DNA of 64,000 bases. Origin: Isoetes taiwanensis. Lineage: Eukaryota > Streptophyta > Lycopodiopsida > Isoetales > Isoetaceae. Position 1 is the first letter of the stretch. Every line of letters starts with the position of its first letter. This document shows, piece by piece, positions 45,326 to 56,989 of this stretch. The notes under the pieces were generated by a model. The model had not been told where the DNA came from. It ran no database searches and saw only the letters and a list, made by a program, of their open reading frames with translations. The stretch covers positions 3,656,001-3,720,000 of the forward strand of contig JAJEKV010000064.1 in assembly GCA_021234155.1 (NCBI GenBank), given 5' to 3'. The position numbers and the translations under genes were made by a program.

Positions 45326-45600
45326 AGAATATTATTAGACTTTACTAATTTGTAGTTGAGCTGGTTTGTAGGCAATGGCCTATGGTTAGCAGGTCGCAAT
45401 AAATCAGGACTGATGATGGCCATATTAGAAATAAAGGACCACTCGTAGGATATTATTAGACTTTACTAATTGTAGTTGAGCTGGTTTGTAGGCAATGGCC
45501 TATGGTTAGCAGGTCACAATAAATCAAGACCGATGATGGCCATATTAAAAATCGAAAGTTAACTTGCAGGATATTGAATCAAGGACCACTCGTAGAGCAT
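45326..45600 (+). repeat. Tandem duplication of about 120 bp
   Basis: The block TATTATTAGACTTTACTAAT ... GATGATGGCCATATTA occurs at 45329-45430 and again at 45449-45546 with few changes. The trailing AAGGACCACTCGTAG also occurs twice (45434 and 45580), the second after a 30-bp insertion. Confidence 0.85.
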
Positions 45601-46193
45601 CTCCTTGTCTATGCCCATTACCTATACATCCAAGAATTATGAGCCTTTATTTATTATGTTTATGGTGTTATACTTTCTTCAGATTACTGAAACTGCTTAG
45701 ACTTATAGAATATTCTTGAAAAGTCAAATTGACTTTGTTGCTTGATGTCTGATATTCTGAAGTCATGGTAGCAAAAGTGGAAATTATAATGGGATTAGAT
45801 TCGGACCTTCCTGCAATGAACGAAGCTGCAGTGGTAATGTTTAATATACTTATGAGGTTGTCTTTTATGCAATCCTCTTGTGAGATTTTTTCGCTGAGCT
45901 TTTTGATGAATTTGTATTATGCACATGGATCTGCAGATCAAAGTTGTTTGAGCTCATCGTGCCCTTTTCTTTATAGTTGAGTATGCGTAAGATGCATCGA
46001 ATAGAGGTATTCAGGTCATAATTGCAGGAGTAAGAGGTGCAGCCCCACTTGTCATGTGAACTATTATCTTGAATGTTGTTTAGCATAATGCTTCACATTC
46101 CTGTTGTTTGCCTTTATATATTTGATGTAGAAATGGTGGCATTCCTTACTACACTTTTTGTCATTGCAAGGATCATCATTAGATGGTTATGAT
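45601..46193. other. Intergenic DNA, no feature recognised
   Basis: A plus-strand frame of 71 codons (45765-45980) is hydrophobic at its end but has no recognisable domain. Confidence 0.45.
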
Positions 46194-46709
46194 TCATTGC
46201 TGTAGTAACCTTCCCCTAAGTTCCCAACCCCTTCCCCTTCCCCTTCCCCTTTCCCTTGCCCTACGAGGTCTAACCCACGCAGCTGGGTTAGGAACCCAGA
46301 GCTCACGCATATCCCAGCCTGATTCTTCCCACCATATGGGGTATCTAGTCATTGCAAAAAGTAATTCCACATGATGATACTCATGGAAGAAGAGCGGACC
46401 CATGTTGTACTCGTGGTAGTACGTCCTAATAAGGCCATACATCTGTCCCTTACTAATTTCATGAATGACCTCTGGTGTGTATTGATCTAGAGAGTGTGCT
46501 AAATAACCAGCACAAAGAAGAGACCTCGACTGCTGTAGCATCTCGTCCAGATGAGGAGGGGGTTCAAGAATTCCCACTAATGTAAGTCTCCTATAGCATT
46601 CAGATGGATTAATTTCCATCAGTGGCTCATGACCACAATCAAATCGCTCCAGAATAAAGTTGATCAAGTCCCTTGCAAGCTCCTTCGTGGGACTGTGGCA
46701 AACCTCCAC
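46194..46709 (-). CDS. Unrecognised protein fragment, 171 codons
   Basis: The minus-strand frame reads like a real protein: ELARDLINFILERFDCGHEP, LVGILEPPPHLDEMLQQSRS, IRTYYHEYNMGPLFFHEYHH. The last 30 codons (RARERGRGRGRGWELRG) are translated from a CTTCCC-type microsatellite (46205-46258) and are probably not native. I do not recognise the family. It lies 1 kb beyond the 3' end of the DUF7869-type pseudogene on the same strand and could be another part of that locus, but nothing proves this. Confidence 0.4.
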   Translation of the reverse strand: MEVCHSPTKELARDLINFILERFDCGHEPLMEINPSECYRRLTLVGILEPPPHLDEMLQQSRSLLCAGYLAHSLDQYTPEVIHEISKGQMYGLIRTYYHEYNMGPLFFHEYHHVELLFAMTRYPIWWEESGWDMRELWVPNPAAWVRPRRARERGRGRGRGWELRGRLLQQ

Positions 46710-46837
46710 TCCAAGAAATGGTCAAATAACTCATCTTGACACATAATGCCTGGAGCATGCTTGCAGGACTTTTGGAGTAGCCCAGAGAGGATTGGGTCAG
46801 AGATTAATCATTTGCAAAAGCAAGCAAGGACCACCGA

Positions 46838-46960
46838 ACACGGAGCAAGGAGCAAGGAGCAAGGAACAAGGAGCAAGAAGTAAGGAACAAGATCAAGGAG
46901 CAAGGAGCACGGAGAATTTCAAGGAATATCAGCAAGGAACACGGAGCACACAAGGTGAGA
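46838..46960 (+). repeat. Imperfect GGAGCAA microsatellite
   Basis: About ten degenerate units of (A)GGAGCAA and related AGGAACAAG words occur in succession. Confidence 0.8.
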
Positions 46961-47727
46961 AGGAGCAGTAGGAATAAATTCGTGGGTGAGAAGTGAAAGC
47001 AAGGTGAAAGAATTTATAGCTGCGGATCCAATACAACTGAAGTATTATACCAATAATGTTGAAGTATAATGTCAATAATGCTGAAGTATTATATCAATAA
47101 TGCTACAATAACTATAAAAGTAGCTCCATTCGGTGGTAGAAGTAATTCATCTCCCATGGCTTATCTGCCTACTCGTCCAGATCACATCGAGACCATTACT
47201 TGCTCCATGAGCTACAATGATCTTGTTGGATGCATACATAGAGGTGTTCACCTCGATCCCTACCTGCAATCCAAAGCTAATGGTCGTGAGTATGATTGCC
47301 TCGGGCTTCATCGTGTTGTGATCCACCTTGTTTGGCTTCGTGAGCGCCATACCTACAAGCTGAATGCGATCACCTTAGCAGGGGTTGATGAGTGAATCAT
47401 TGACAGTATGCCATCAATAATATGTGCACCTAAATTAGATGTATGCCATCAATAATTTGTGCATCAGATGTAATGATGTGTATTAAGCACCTAGTAAAGA
47501 TGTAATGTATAAGCAAAATGAATATTATCTGATGTATCGAACCTGAGAATTAATTGTCCAAAATGCTTAAGTATTATAGCAAAATGTTGAAGTATTACAT
47601 CAAAAATGGCAACTAAATATAGCTATTGATGCATTACCATTATAGCAAGAGAAATTACATACATGATTTATCGAGAACATGACTGAGATTGAGAGCCTTT
47701 ATAGCTAATGCTATGCCCCCCCACGTG
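46961..47727. other. Intergenic DNA with a 22-bp tandem repeat
   Basis: Three units of TGAAGTATTATATCAATAATG lie at about 47040-47105, with related words at about 47570-47610. The plus-strand frame 47069-47395 has no recognised domain. Confidence 0.5.
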
Positions 47728-49332
47728 TCAACAATATGTATTTGAAATCTGAATAGTCTTTTGTCTTTTGCCATTTGCATCCCATGCATAATGTATAGCA
47801 TCTAACTTCTCATACCTTGATGGATCTGATGGATTGGGTCGCCAACGTTTAGTTAAGTAACCTGTATAGTCACGACCAACAGGCATCCACCATGATACAT
47901 AAATGTGACCATAATTTGTACACTCTGGTTCCAGGATGGAATCTTCTTCTGTAGAGCCCAACAACATTGGAGTTTCATCGTCTCCAGGTCGGACTAAAAC
48001 AAACATACCTTTCGTAACATGTGCATGAGGATCAAACTCATCCATAGGTAACACTGGATGCCCATCTGCTGGCCTACAATACGTAGGCAAAGATCTTACA
48101 AGCACGGCGGCTTCATCAACCTCTGGAGTAAAGAGAATGAGAATGAGAATGATTTTTTATTGTCCACTGAGGCCAATCGGCCTATGGGACCCATAAGGAG
48201 CGCAGTAAACTTATTACTGTCCGGGTTAAAAAACCCCCGCCCCGAAGGGTTTTCGAGGGAAAAACCGTGGCAGTAATAAGAATGCTGTCAAACTGTACAA
48301 GTATACATCAATGTATATATACATGTCAAGTGCGTGCCCGAGGACATAGCTGATCTCGCATGTCCATAACCTCGGCAGCGTGTAGAGGTTCTTGCCTTGT
48401 ACGCAACCAAAAGTTAACATTTTGAGGTCGTCCTGAAGATACATCTTCCAAATATAAAAGAATCTCGTTCCAGCAATCCATAGTTGCTTTGTACTGTCGT
48501 GCAAACGCTCTCTCTTCTTGATTTTTGCAGAAGGAGTTCCATAATACTATGTACTTGCTGATGTTGTCTGCCAAGGCAGGGAGATCTTTCAATGTCTCCC
48601 TTGGAGGGATATTTTTAAGCACCCCTGTTGGTAACGTTGGCTCACCATTTTCATCCTCCTTCCACATTCTTATTCCTTTTTCTGGAATCCACTCTTTATG
48701 GGTTGGCCGCATCTTATATTGCATAATGGGTCATTTCCCATCCATTTTAATTCGGAATAGAAATGGGTCGGTATGCCTGTTAGACGTTGGCCTTTATCAG
48801 AGATATATTCCTTGACAAAGCCATGGGGGATTCACACAGAAGACCCGTATAAACCTAGTGAGTGTATGAAAGAGGGTTTTTTCTCGACGTTTTCGTACGT
48901 ATACTAGGGGTTTAAATCCCCCTGTGTGTTTTATCCACGGAAGGGGTTTTTTCCAACACTTTTGCGTACGTATATAGGGGTGTTTCTTCTCACCTTAAGC
49001 ACGCAGGTGGCATATGCTCATGTCATAAAGGTGAATCCCCCGTGGACAAAGCCTTTCCAATCTGGAACTTCATCCACAAAATATGGAACATGAGACTTTG
49101 CATTGCACTTGCTAAATAAGTAAAGCAACTCAGGCAAAGTTAGAGCATCCGATGAACTCATTAACATCGAAAAGTTCCCAAACAATGCATCAATATCGTC
49201 ATGAGTGTGCCCAACCATCATGAAGCCAACCTGAATCTCATCGAATACCTTAAGCCATGTCAAATAAGAGAGGTAGGAGAACACATATCTACTTTTATTT
49301 TGACCTGATGCATTATCTAACTGTAAGTAGAG
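47728..49332 (-). pseudogene. DUF7869-type gene, middle and C-terminal part
   Basis: Read from 49332: NLYLQLDNASGQNKSRYVFS, DEIQVGFMMVGHTHDDIDAL and GFVHGGFTF. This is the conserved LQLDN...NK and GHTHxDID signature of DUF7869 proteins, common in seed-free plants and oomycetes and suspected to be transposase-like. Probable intron sequence lies at 49017-48835, then FVKEYISDKGQRLTGIPTHF. A frame change near 48725 leads into MQYKMRPTHKEWIPEKGIRM (to about 48326). The C-terminal block is 48105-47728 (MFVLVRPGDDETPML, VSWWMPVGRDYTGYLTKRWR). A short retroposon lies at 48112-48283. The frame change and insertions show decay. The function is not established for the family; the DUF name is from memory of the motif. 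Confidence 0.65.
48112..48283 (-). mobile_element. Short retroposon with (CATTCT)n tail
   Basis: On the minus strand it starts near ATTACTGCCACGGTTTTTCC and contains GGGGGTTTTTTAACCCGG and a GGCCGATTGGCC stem. It ends in AAAAAATCATTCTCATTCTC, a simple-repeat tail. The 3' half resembles the insert at 20182-20644. It separates two parts of the DUF7869-type gene. Exact ends and target duplication are unresolved. Confidence 0.5.
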
Positions 49333-50459
49333 TTTTTTTTTTTTTTTTTTTTTTTTGAAGGATCAAGTTAACTAATATTAATATAAAGTAAGTACAAGAT
49401 GAACGATGCTAGGGTACTCCTGCCCACTAGAGGGAGAACCCACACGGCATGTGTCTCTACCTATGGCTCATGACACAAACCTGCCAATACTGTCTACAAT
49501 GAGGAGGGTGCTTTCCCAGACCGCTGCCTTGAACTGCTCTTTCCGAGTGGACGCCAGGTAAGAAAGATATAATTTGTACCTCAACTGCGGGATCAAAACC
49601 CCAGGCTGCACCTCCTCATTCCTGAACACCTTCATGCGTCGTCGCTTCCAAATGAGCCACAGCAACCAGGCTTTACACAAATGGAAGGCCAGACTCTGAA
49701 GCTGGAACCATCAACAAAACCCCCAACAAAACCTCTTGATTACGGAGCGAAATGTGAAAGAGGCGCTGGACCCACTGCCATGCCGACTGGACGTCAGAGC
49801 AAAGAAACATATAGTGCTCTAGAGTCTCTACAGAGGCACCACACATAGGGCACAGGTCGCTAATCAGCGGATTGATCCTGTGAACCCACGTGTTCATCCT
49901 CAGGGAACGATGCACTATCTGCCACAACAACACCCGAATCTTGGGGGGCGAGGTTGGGTTCCACACCCATCTCCAGATGTTACCCCAATCATCTCCCGGC
50001 ACCTGGAGACTCCAGCCGTCCGACGGAGGCAGCTCATCCTGAATTGCCAGAAGCTCATAACAGGACTTTACGAAATTTGAGGGATCAAGTCTTGGATGAC
50101 ACCTCCACACTCGTCCAGATGCCTGCGGGGAGTTCAGTGGCAGAGCATTAGCCACCCATGCCCAGATAGCGCAATCCCGTGCCTAAAGTCGGAATCTGTG
50201 GCGAAAAGACTGCCAGGGTGCCAACTGCCCGTCAACGTACCACTCCCCCACCGTCGAGACCCCCCGCTGTGCCCATCTGCGCTGAACTCGGGGATCGCCG
50301 GATGGTATGAGCATCAAAGGTGATGCACCTGGTCCAAGCGGGATCCACCATGGCGATGCCTCTAACTGAATACAACTGGCAGCGTCAATCGCGAATAGTG
50401 GGCGGACCTGCTCCCAGGCTTGCAGGAGCCTCTTCAGAGAAGGAGAAGCGTGGGCATAC

Positions 50460-50929
50460 TGTAACGTTCCTAACCGACATGCTCTTAACCAACTGGGCAA
50501 AACCGTCTAGACGTTTATGAGTAGTCACTTCTACCCATTTATGCCGGTGTCTCGGGAACACCCCACAGGCTCATTCAAGGTTCGAATACTCGAGTGGTCT
50601 ACCATGGGCCCGTTACAGTCTCTCCCACTAGAACTATGCTCGTCCTCGAGCATCCAAGGCCATACCATGTCTATGTCATATCATGTCACACTGATTACCA
50701 AGTCTTTGCAAATTACCCATGCATATAGGCACCCATAGAGACTCGAACTCGAGACCTGCTCTGATACCAACTGTAACGTTCCTGACCGACATGCTCTTAA
50801 CCAACTGGGCAAAACCGTCTAGACGTTTATGAGTAGTCACTTCTACCCATTTATGCCGGTGTCTTGGGAACGCCCCACAGGCTCATTCAAGGTTCGAATA
50901 CTCGAGCGGTCTACCATGGGCCCGTTACA
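50460..50929 (-). mobile_element. TRIM (miniature LTR retrotransposon) inside LINE ORF2
   Basis: Two 158-bp direct repeats (50460-50617 and 50772-50929) begin TGTAACG and end CGTTACA and differ at four positions, all transitions. The 154-bp interior has no coding capacity. On the minus strand the right repeat is followed, after two bases, by TGGTATCAGAGC (50758-50769), a perfect tRNA-iMet primer-binding site. The left repeat is preceded by a purine tract (50618-50632). A 5-bp target duplication CATAC flanks it (50455-50459 and 50930-50934). All TRIM hallmarks are present; it needs enzymes from another element. Confidence 0.97.
50758..50769 (-). promoter_or_regulatory. Primer-binding site of the TRIM element
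   Basis: The minus strand reads TGGTATCAGAGC, a full 12-base match to the complement of the plant initiator tRNA-Met 3' end. Confidence 0.95.
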
Positions 50930-53674
50930 CATACGGCCTGATATCCGCGAACAATGCCCATGGGAGTCGCGCAGGCACGGACGGCTTGCGGAAGACTACT
51001 GAATGAGACAATGACTGGTGAAGCAAGACCATGCCCGGGGAGTCGAGCGCATTCTCGAGAATCGCAGAGACGAACTTGGACAAGAGGACCTTGCTATGGA
51101 GCGAGAGGTCCAAAAAGCCGAGTCCACCCGTAGCTTTGGGGCGCACGCATTTCCACCAGGCCTCCTTGACGACCGCCCCTTCCTCATTGTCTCTCCATAC
51201 AAAGTTACGAATCGAACTTCGCCACCGTGACCACCACGCGGTCATGGAAAGTTACCCCCCTCCACCAATTAAGATGCGCGCGGTCCACCGAGAATGTCCT
51301 CCCACACATGTGCCGCCGAAATGTCGATGCTGAACAGTGTACCCAACAACCTAGAGCATGTGCCCTGCAGCTGCATTCGTCAAGGAAATTGGGACACGAC
51401 CACAGGCATGGGGTCTGCTGCTGGCCATAATGCCGAGCACTTTGACCAATTCATGAGGCAGCCGGAAGCAAGGAAGAATGTGTCCAACAGCTCCTTCGTG
51501 TTTAACAAATTCCTCTCATCGGCCTGAAGGAAGAGAGATGAGTCATCGGCGTACTGACTTCCTATCTGCTGCGACCCGTCTGCCATCCTCAGCCCCTCCA
51601 TAATACCGCCTCCGCTGCGGAGGTCGACAGCTACGAGAGGGCCTCTGCAACAATGGTAAATAGGAAGGGCGCCAAAGGGCATCCCTGAGGAACTCCCCGC
51701 CCCATAGTAAAGATCGGCAATGACTCGCCGTGACATAAAAGGGTGGCTCTGGCAGACGTTAGGAGCTTCAAAGTCACTGCCGTGAAGCTCTCACCACACC
51801 CAAAGGCTAGCATCATCTTTTCCAAAAACTCCCAACGAACACTATCATAGGCCTTCGCGAAGTCCAGCTTCACAGGTACACAATCTGCTGATCTGTTCTG
51901 CGCGTCCAATGAATGCCCTCAAATGCCACCGAAGAATCTGCCTGCCCGGAATGAAGCCAGACTGCATGGGACTAATAGCCTCCTTCAGGACAACTTGCAG
52001 TCTAAGGTAGAGTGCCTTCGTGATAATTTTGTACACTGCCGATAGAAGCGTGATGGGGCGCCAATCAGAAATGACAGATGGCTCCTTCACCTTCAGTATT
52101 AATGAGATGCCGCCAGTGTTGACTCTATAGTCTAGCATCTCTGCCTGGAGCAGATCTTGATAGGTCTGCAGGACCGAGTCCCCCACCCAATCCCAATATT
52201 CTTGGAAGAACTCCACTGGAATGCCGTCCAGACCAGGGCACTTATGAGGGGCCAAGGCACGGCAAGCCTCCTCAAGCTCCTGCTTTGTGAGCGGGCGCTG
52301 CAATGCCTGCCTTACTGAGCACGATCTCCTCCATCACGTCCGAGTAGGGATATCGTTTTTCTTGAAAAAACTGAGAGAAGTGCTGGAAAGTAGCCTGTTT
52401 GATATCTACAAGCGAATGCAGAATACGACCATCGGCTAATGCCAGAGATGACATTGAAGCCGCATACTTCTTCTGTCGGGCAGCCCTGAAGAACATACGC
52501 GAATTGGTGTCCCCTTCCCGCAGCCAGGTGATCTCTGCCTTCACCCTTGCCTGAGCAGCCCTCTTGGATTCATCTGCTGCAATGTGGCACAATATCTCAT
52601 TCTCCCACACCCCATCAGACGGCTGGGATCTGAGGGTTTCCAATTCGCGATACAGAGCTTCTAGCACCTCCCGCTCTTGCCGCGCCCTCCGACTTCCCCA
52701 CGACTTGGCAAATGCCTTGACCTCAGCCAGAGCCTTCACCATTCCTGCCATCTCGAAATTATCCCGAAAGGTACGGAGCCAAATCTGCTGGCATCCCCAA
52801 GAGAAATCAGCGTCCTTTAAGTAAGCGGTATTTAACTTGAATAATGTGTGTCCCGGCCTGACTGCACTGGATCCCTGGGAGATCAGCTGAGGAAAATGGT
52901 CAGAGACTGCAGTAGACAAAATGTTCTTCCGCTTGAGCTGAGGCCCCCGGTCTGATGCTAGGGTGTTAGCATAGCATCTGTCGTGTCGAGCATACGCTCG
53001 ACCGGCACCGTCCATTGATTACATCAAGTAAATGTAGAGTCGTCTGAGACCTCTGCCAAGTGCAAGGAGTCCAACAGCATCACCCACTGCTGCCGCTCAA
53101 AACCCTGCACCACTTCCGCGGCTCTGCCACACCTGTCATGAATGGACTCGACCATGTTGAAATCGCCCAACAGCAGCCAAGCCACACCAGCCTCCAAGGA
53201 CGCGACCTTGCGTCTCAACGACGCCCACAGCGCCCCTCTCTGCCGCGCACTATTGTGGGCGTAGACATTCACAATCCCCCACTCGTGCAGCCCCTCTCGC
53301 CACTTGATAATGACCCATCTGCCCCACCGGTCGGCCAAGATAAAAGTCACCTGCAGATGCATCTTCCATGCAACGACAGTCCCACCTTTAGAGGACCCAG
53401 AGGTGGCGACTGCAGCAGCGTAATGCGGCCCAGACATGTCCAGCAGTGCCCTAGCGTCCCCCCTATGACATTTGTGTTCCTGAAGGCACAAGATATCTGG
53501 GTCCATCTTGCGAACTGCCAACGCCACTCTCGTTCTCTTAGAAGGTGACGAGCGCACGCTCCGAATGTTCCAGCTCAAAATCTTCTTATCCATAACTACT
53601 ACTGAGAAGAAGGATTCTTACGACGCTTCTTCTTCTGCCCCCGTCTTGCCGGTGACGCAGGCCCCTGATCTGAG

Positions 53675-55826
53675 TCATATGGAACGGTTGTCTGTGAATG
53701 CGACCTCAGCATCCAAATCCACCTCGTCCGCCGAAGAGCGCACCCGAGCCACCTTATCAAGTTCCATCCCCTCTGAAGAGGCTTGGGTGGATACTGCATC
53801 AGAGTCCGATGGCTGCACCTGCCGATCATCAGCCAATCCAGAGCCCATCTGAAGGGACTGCAGCTGCTCCGCCAACTCTTGAAGCTGGTGAATGTAGAGC
53901 AACTTCTGGGCCACCGTCTGTGGAGATACCGTTGGGTCCAATCCGCCCTGCCCTACTGGAGCGGTCGTTGGCCCAATATTCGCAGTAGACCGGAGTGGCC
54001 TACCCGGCACAGACCCAACCGCCGTTTGGGTCCTAGGTGGAGGCGCCTCCTCCACCGGCAGAGTTTGGGACGGAACCTGTGCCCCGTCCCGTAGCACCTC
54101 CTGCATTGCCTCCCATGGAGCCCCTGGTACTGAAGCAGGCCTGTGCTCTAGAAGCGAACCTGCGAAGACTTGAAGGGCGGGGAACATTCTCTAGATCTCT
54201 GCCCCGTTTAACAGTCTGAGGAGAAACTGAAAGTACCAATCTCCGATCCTAACCATCACTCAGGGAGGCAGTGGGCTATCCGTGGGTAAAGCAACACAAA
54301 TCTTCGATGCGCGGACTATGGAGTGAGCAATATGGCCGCCAAGCCCATTGGCAATCGCGATCATGAACTCGGGCAAGAGCATGTCTGCGGGAAGATCCAT
54401 CACCTGAAACCAACAAGGGATCTTCAAGGCCGACAGGGACCGAGCACTCACCCCAAGGGTGTAATGCTGGTAAATCAAGTAATTACCCCACATGAGGTCC
54501 ACCCCTCTCGCCACTATCCTCTCCACCACTGAGGGCGCGTCAAACATGAGGAGGAAGAAATTATTCCCCAGGAACTTGAAGGACTGAAAGGGCGAGATCC
54601 CCAGCCGCCTGAAATGCATTTGCAGCCACTCGCCGACCCTCCTAGTGTCCAGTACCCCAGTATAATACATCAGCACTGCGCACAAGACCAGATTGGAGAT
54701 AGACTTGAGGTGATGCTGATGATCTAGCACGACTATGTGAGGAGGAGGACCAATGGGGTCAACCTGCAACTCCCTCCTATTATGCTGGTTCAGAAAGGCC
54801 AAAACCTCCTCCATGCGGTAAGTGTCGGCCGGTGCCACTGTGTGCCGGATCCACTCTGAGAATCACGGACGTGAAAGCCTGCTCACCGGGTCATCCGTTC
54901 GCCATGCAGGCCCCGCCACACTAGCCCCTCGCCCCTCTCCCGCCCGCCTCTCTAGACTTGGGCTCACACGACCCGACGACTTCTCTAGCTGTTGCGGAAC
55001 ACCACCACACCCCTTGCCCGACGTCATATTGCTCACCAGCTCTGTCACTGCAAAGGGGTCCTCTAGCAAAGTAGACGCAAGCAAGCTTGGGCTGCCAAAC
55101 GGAGTTGCTATCTCCAGAGGCGGCATGCTGCCTGGGATTTCACATTCCGCTTCCCCGGGAGCTTGTGCAGCCACTGCGTGAGGGCTCCCTCCATGAGCAC
55201 CGACCTACAGGCTGAGTGCGGAAGGTGCTTGCTGACACACCATGTGAGGGGCCAGGCCCTCTTTCTCCCCGACCTCCGAACCCAGAAAAGGGCTTGAGGC
55301 TAACAACCCCATTCCAACGCATCCAAAAATCCCCCTTCAAGTCCACCTGTTGGGCAGCAGATTGGAGCGGCCCCCTACCACGGTTTGCAAATCCGTCAAA
55401 TGTAGAGCTGATTGAGACCGGCTCTATGGAGACCGGATCTGTAGGATGAACAAACCCCAGCCCAGCAGGCCGGCCCTGTGGTTCTGAAGCTGTCGAATCC
55501 CTCACCTCACGCTCCCTCTCACCTGTGAGACTATCCGATGAGGGCACCTGCCCAGCCAGCCGGATTTGCAGCCCTAAGGCTGCCGAGTTGCCTATCAAAT
55601 CCTCCCTCTGAGCTATAGGAAGATCTGCTGAAGACGAACCAGGCTTCTGGCTTGAAGACCCAAGCTCAACGGTTGCATGATTTTGCTGGGCTGCCCGAGC
55701 GAGTCTCGAAATCCGCTTAGGAGGAGCCGTTTGCAACACCTGAGGCTCACTCCTACCAATTTGTTCCTCTGCCATGCCGCTCTCCAGATCTTCGACCACG
55801 ATCAGAAGCCTGAAGCCGCTCAGCAC
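53675..55826 (-). pseudogene. LINE ORF1 (DUF4283-like RNA-binding protein)
   Basis: Three frames in order: 55826-55140 and 55174-54863 (Ser/Gly/Pro-rich, disordered N-terminal region), 54838-54260 and 54187-53675. The third, 54838-54260, carries the recognisable core: WLQMHFRRLGISPFQSFKFL, GNNFFLLMF, GVDLMWGNYLIYQHYTLG, and PCWFQVMDLPADMLLPEF. This is the DUF4283-type domain found in plant L1 ORF1 proteins, which bind element RNA in the particle. No CCHC knuckle is visible after it. Breaks occur near 55150, 54850 and 54240. Confidence 0.75.
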
Positions 55827-55887
55827 GTCGCCTGCCGCTGTCGCCTTAGTTCCGCCGCCATCCCTATCTTTCCTCCTGGATATCCTT

Positions 55888-56720
55888 CTGTAAGTAGAGA
55901 TTTCGAGGAAGAGGATTGAAGCCTTCTAAGTTGGCACTAGAAGATGAAGGCATCATCTCTTATGTCTGCGCTAGCTTATGCTACAGTGGTCGAGTGTCTT
56001 TTATGGCTTGCATCAATTTGCAATCTGTAGTTCTGCTTCCACACAGATCACCACACTTGTCTTCGTCCGGCAACTCAAGATAGTGTAGGATTCTAGAAAG
56101 TGATCCAACGTGAAAGTTTGAGTCATCTTTCCAAAGATCAAGAGAGAAATGACCATAAGCCCGTCCACCATGACCATGTGTCAACGCTCCTATCAAGCTG
56201 CTCTTCAAGCGATCTCCTCTCCAAATAGACTTTGCGAGATGATGACTTCTTGGTGTGAGTGTTTTGACTTGATCCATCTTGTCATGTATTATGCAAAGGT
56301 GACTTTCTAGTGAACAATGTGATAATGCACGCCAATGCCAATATTGACTCCTACAGGAACGTTGTTCCAACATATGTGCCCGCCGTTGAATTGAAAGGTT
56401 GTGCATCTCCCTTGTATCTTTTGGTTGGAGAATGCTGTATTTTTTGCTATGCTGACGTCTGGAAACTCTTTCTTCCAAATATTATAAAAAGAGGGCAAGT
56501 TACACTCTTTCCTGCCAATTCTTCCACCACGGCACCCACTTCCTTATGTATGCTCTTCTTATTAAGGATGGAAGAAAGTTTGCGAACATTCTTCCTTATA
56601 TCATCCTTTCCTTTTTTGCTTCTATGTGGAATGCTCTCCGCATTTTCACTAATGAAGGTATCAAGCACACTTTCTGTAGCTAGTGTCACAGATCTAGCAC
56701 TTTTAGCATCAACCTGGTGA
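55888..56720 (-). pseudogene. DUF7869-type gene, N-terminal and middle part
   Basis: Upstream portion of the gene at 47728-49332, separated from it by the LINE. Blocks in order: VLDTFISENAESIPHRSKKG and DIRKNVRKLSSILN (56689-56520), FYNIWKKEFPDVSIAKNTAF (about 56490-56430), then DKMDQVKTLTPRSHH, DRLKSSLIGALTHGHGGRAY, HFSLDLWKDDSNFHVGSLSR and ILHYLELPDEDK (56290-56050). These match the family's MDQAK..., HG and HDSN blocks. Frames change near 56480, and a stop precedes MMPSSSSANLEGFNPLPRN just before the LINE junction. Cys residues of the usual N-terminal cluster are mostly not visible. Confidence 0.6.
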
Positions 56721-56989
56721 ATTTAGAGGGCCTTTAAGAATACATACAACGTCACTTTGTTTGACGCTATACCCGACAGAAAACACCACCCGCGCGACAC
56801 TCACAGCTAGGATTTACCTGCTTGATCCAAGGGTCCTCATAGAGGGCTGTCTTGCAAGTGATCCCAAACCCAGACTCTAAATATAGGCAAGGCAAAAGAT
56901 ATGTCTGTATCGAGAGCTTATGAGAATGTCTCCATTGTAAAAAAAGTGATTTATTTATAATATTGATGGTTGGCACGATGCGAATTGCT

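Larger units (their letters stand above)
49468..53593 (-). pseudogene. LINE ORF2: endonuclease, reverse transcriptase, zf-RVT
   Basis: In order: AP-type endonuclease (53593-53024: ILSWNIRSVRSSP, DILCLQEHKC, GGTVVAWK, WLLLGDFNMVES); a spacer (53015-52272); RT fingers and palm (52303-51380: HKCPGLDGIPVEFFQ, DWRPITLLSAVYKIITKALY, SGFIPGRQI, VKLDFAKAYDSVRWEF, PQGCPLAPFLF and the catalytic QYADDSSLF); a tail with KATGGLGFLDL (51245-50925); the zf-RVT finger (50155-49673: PPKIRVLLWQIVHRSL, LCPMCGASVETLEHYMFLC); and the end to 49468. Roles are target-primed nicking and reverse transcription. A TGA at about 53021, several shifts and the TRIM insertion make it inactive. Confidence 0.9.
49333..55887 (-). 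mobile_element. L1-type LINE, full-length but decayed, inserted in the DUF7869-type gene
   Basis: The 3' poly-A (T run on the plus strand, 49333-49356) and a 12-bp target duplication CTGTAAGTAGAG (49321-49332 and 55888-55899) define both ends. ORF1 lies at 55826-53675 and ORF2 at 53593-49468, in the usual 5' to 3' order. Removing the insert joins the gene frame exactly as NPLPRNLYLQ followed by LDNASG. A 470-bp TRIM element interrupts ORF2. Without it the LINE is about 6.1 kb, a normal size for plant L1. Confidence 0.95.

Noticed and set aside
53060-53548. 162-codon plus-strand frame over the LINE endonuclease
   Set aside because: It is an antisense shadow of ORF2, whose endonuclease motifs are evident on the minus strand.
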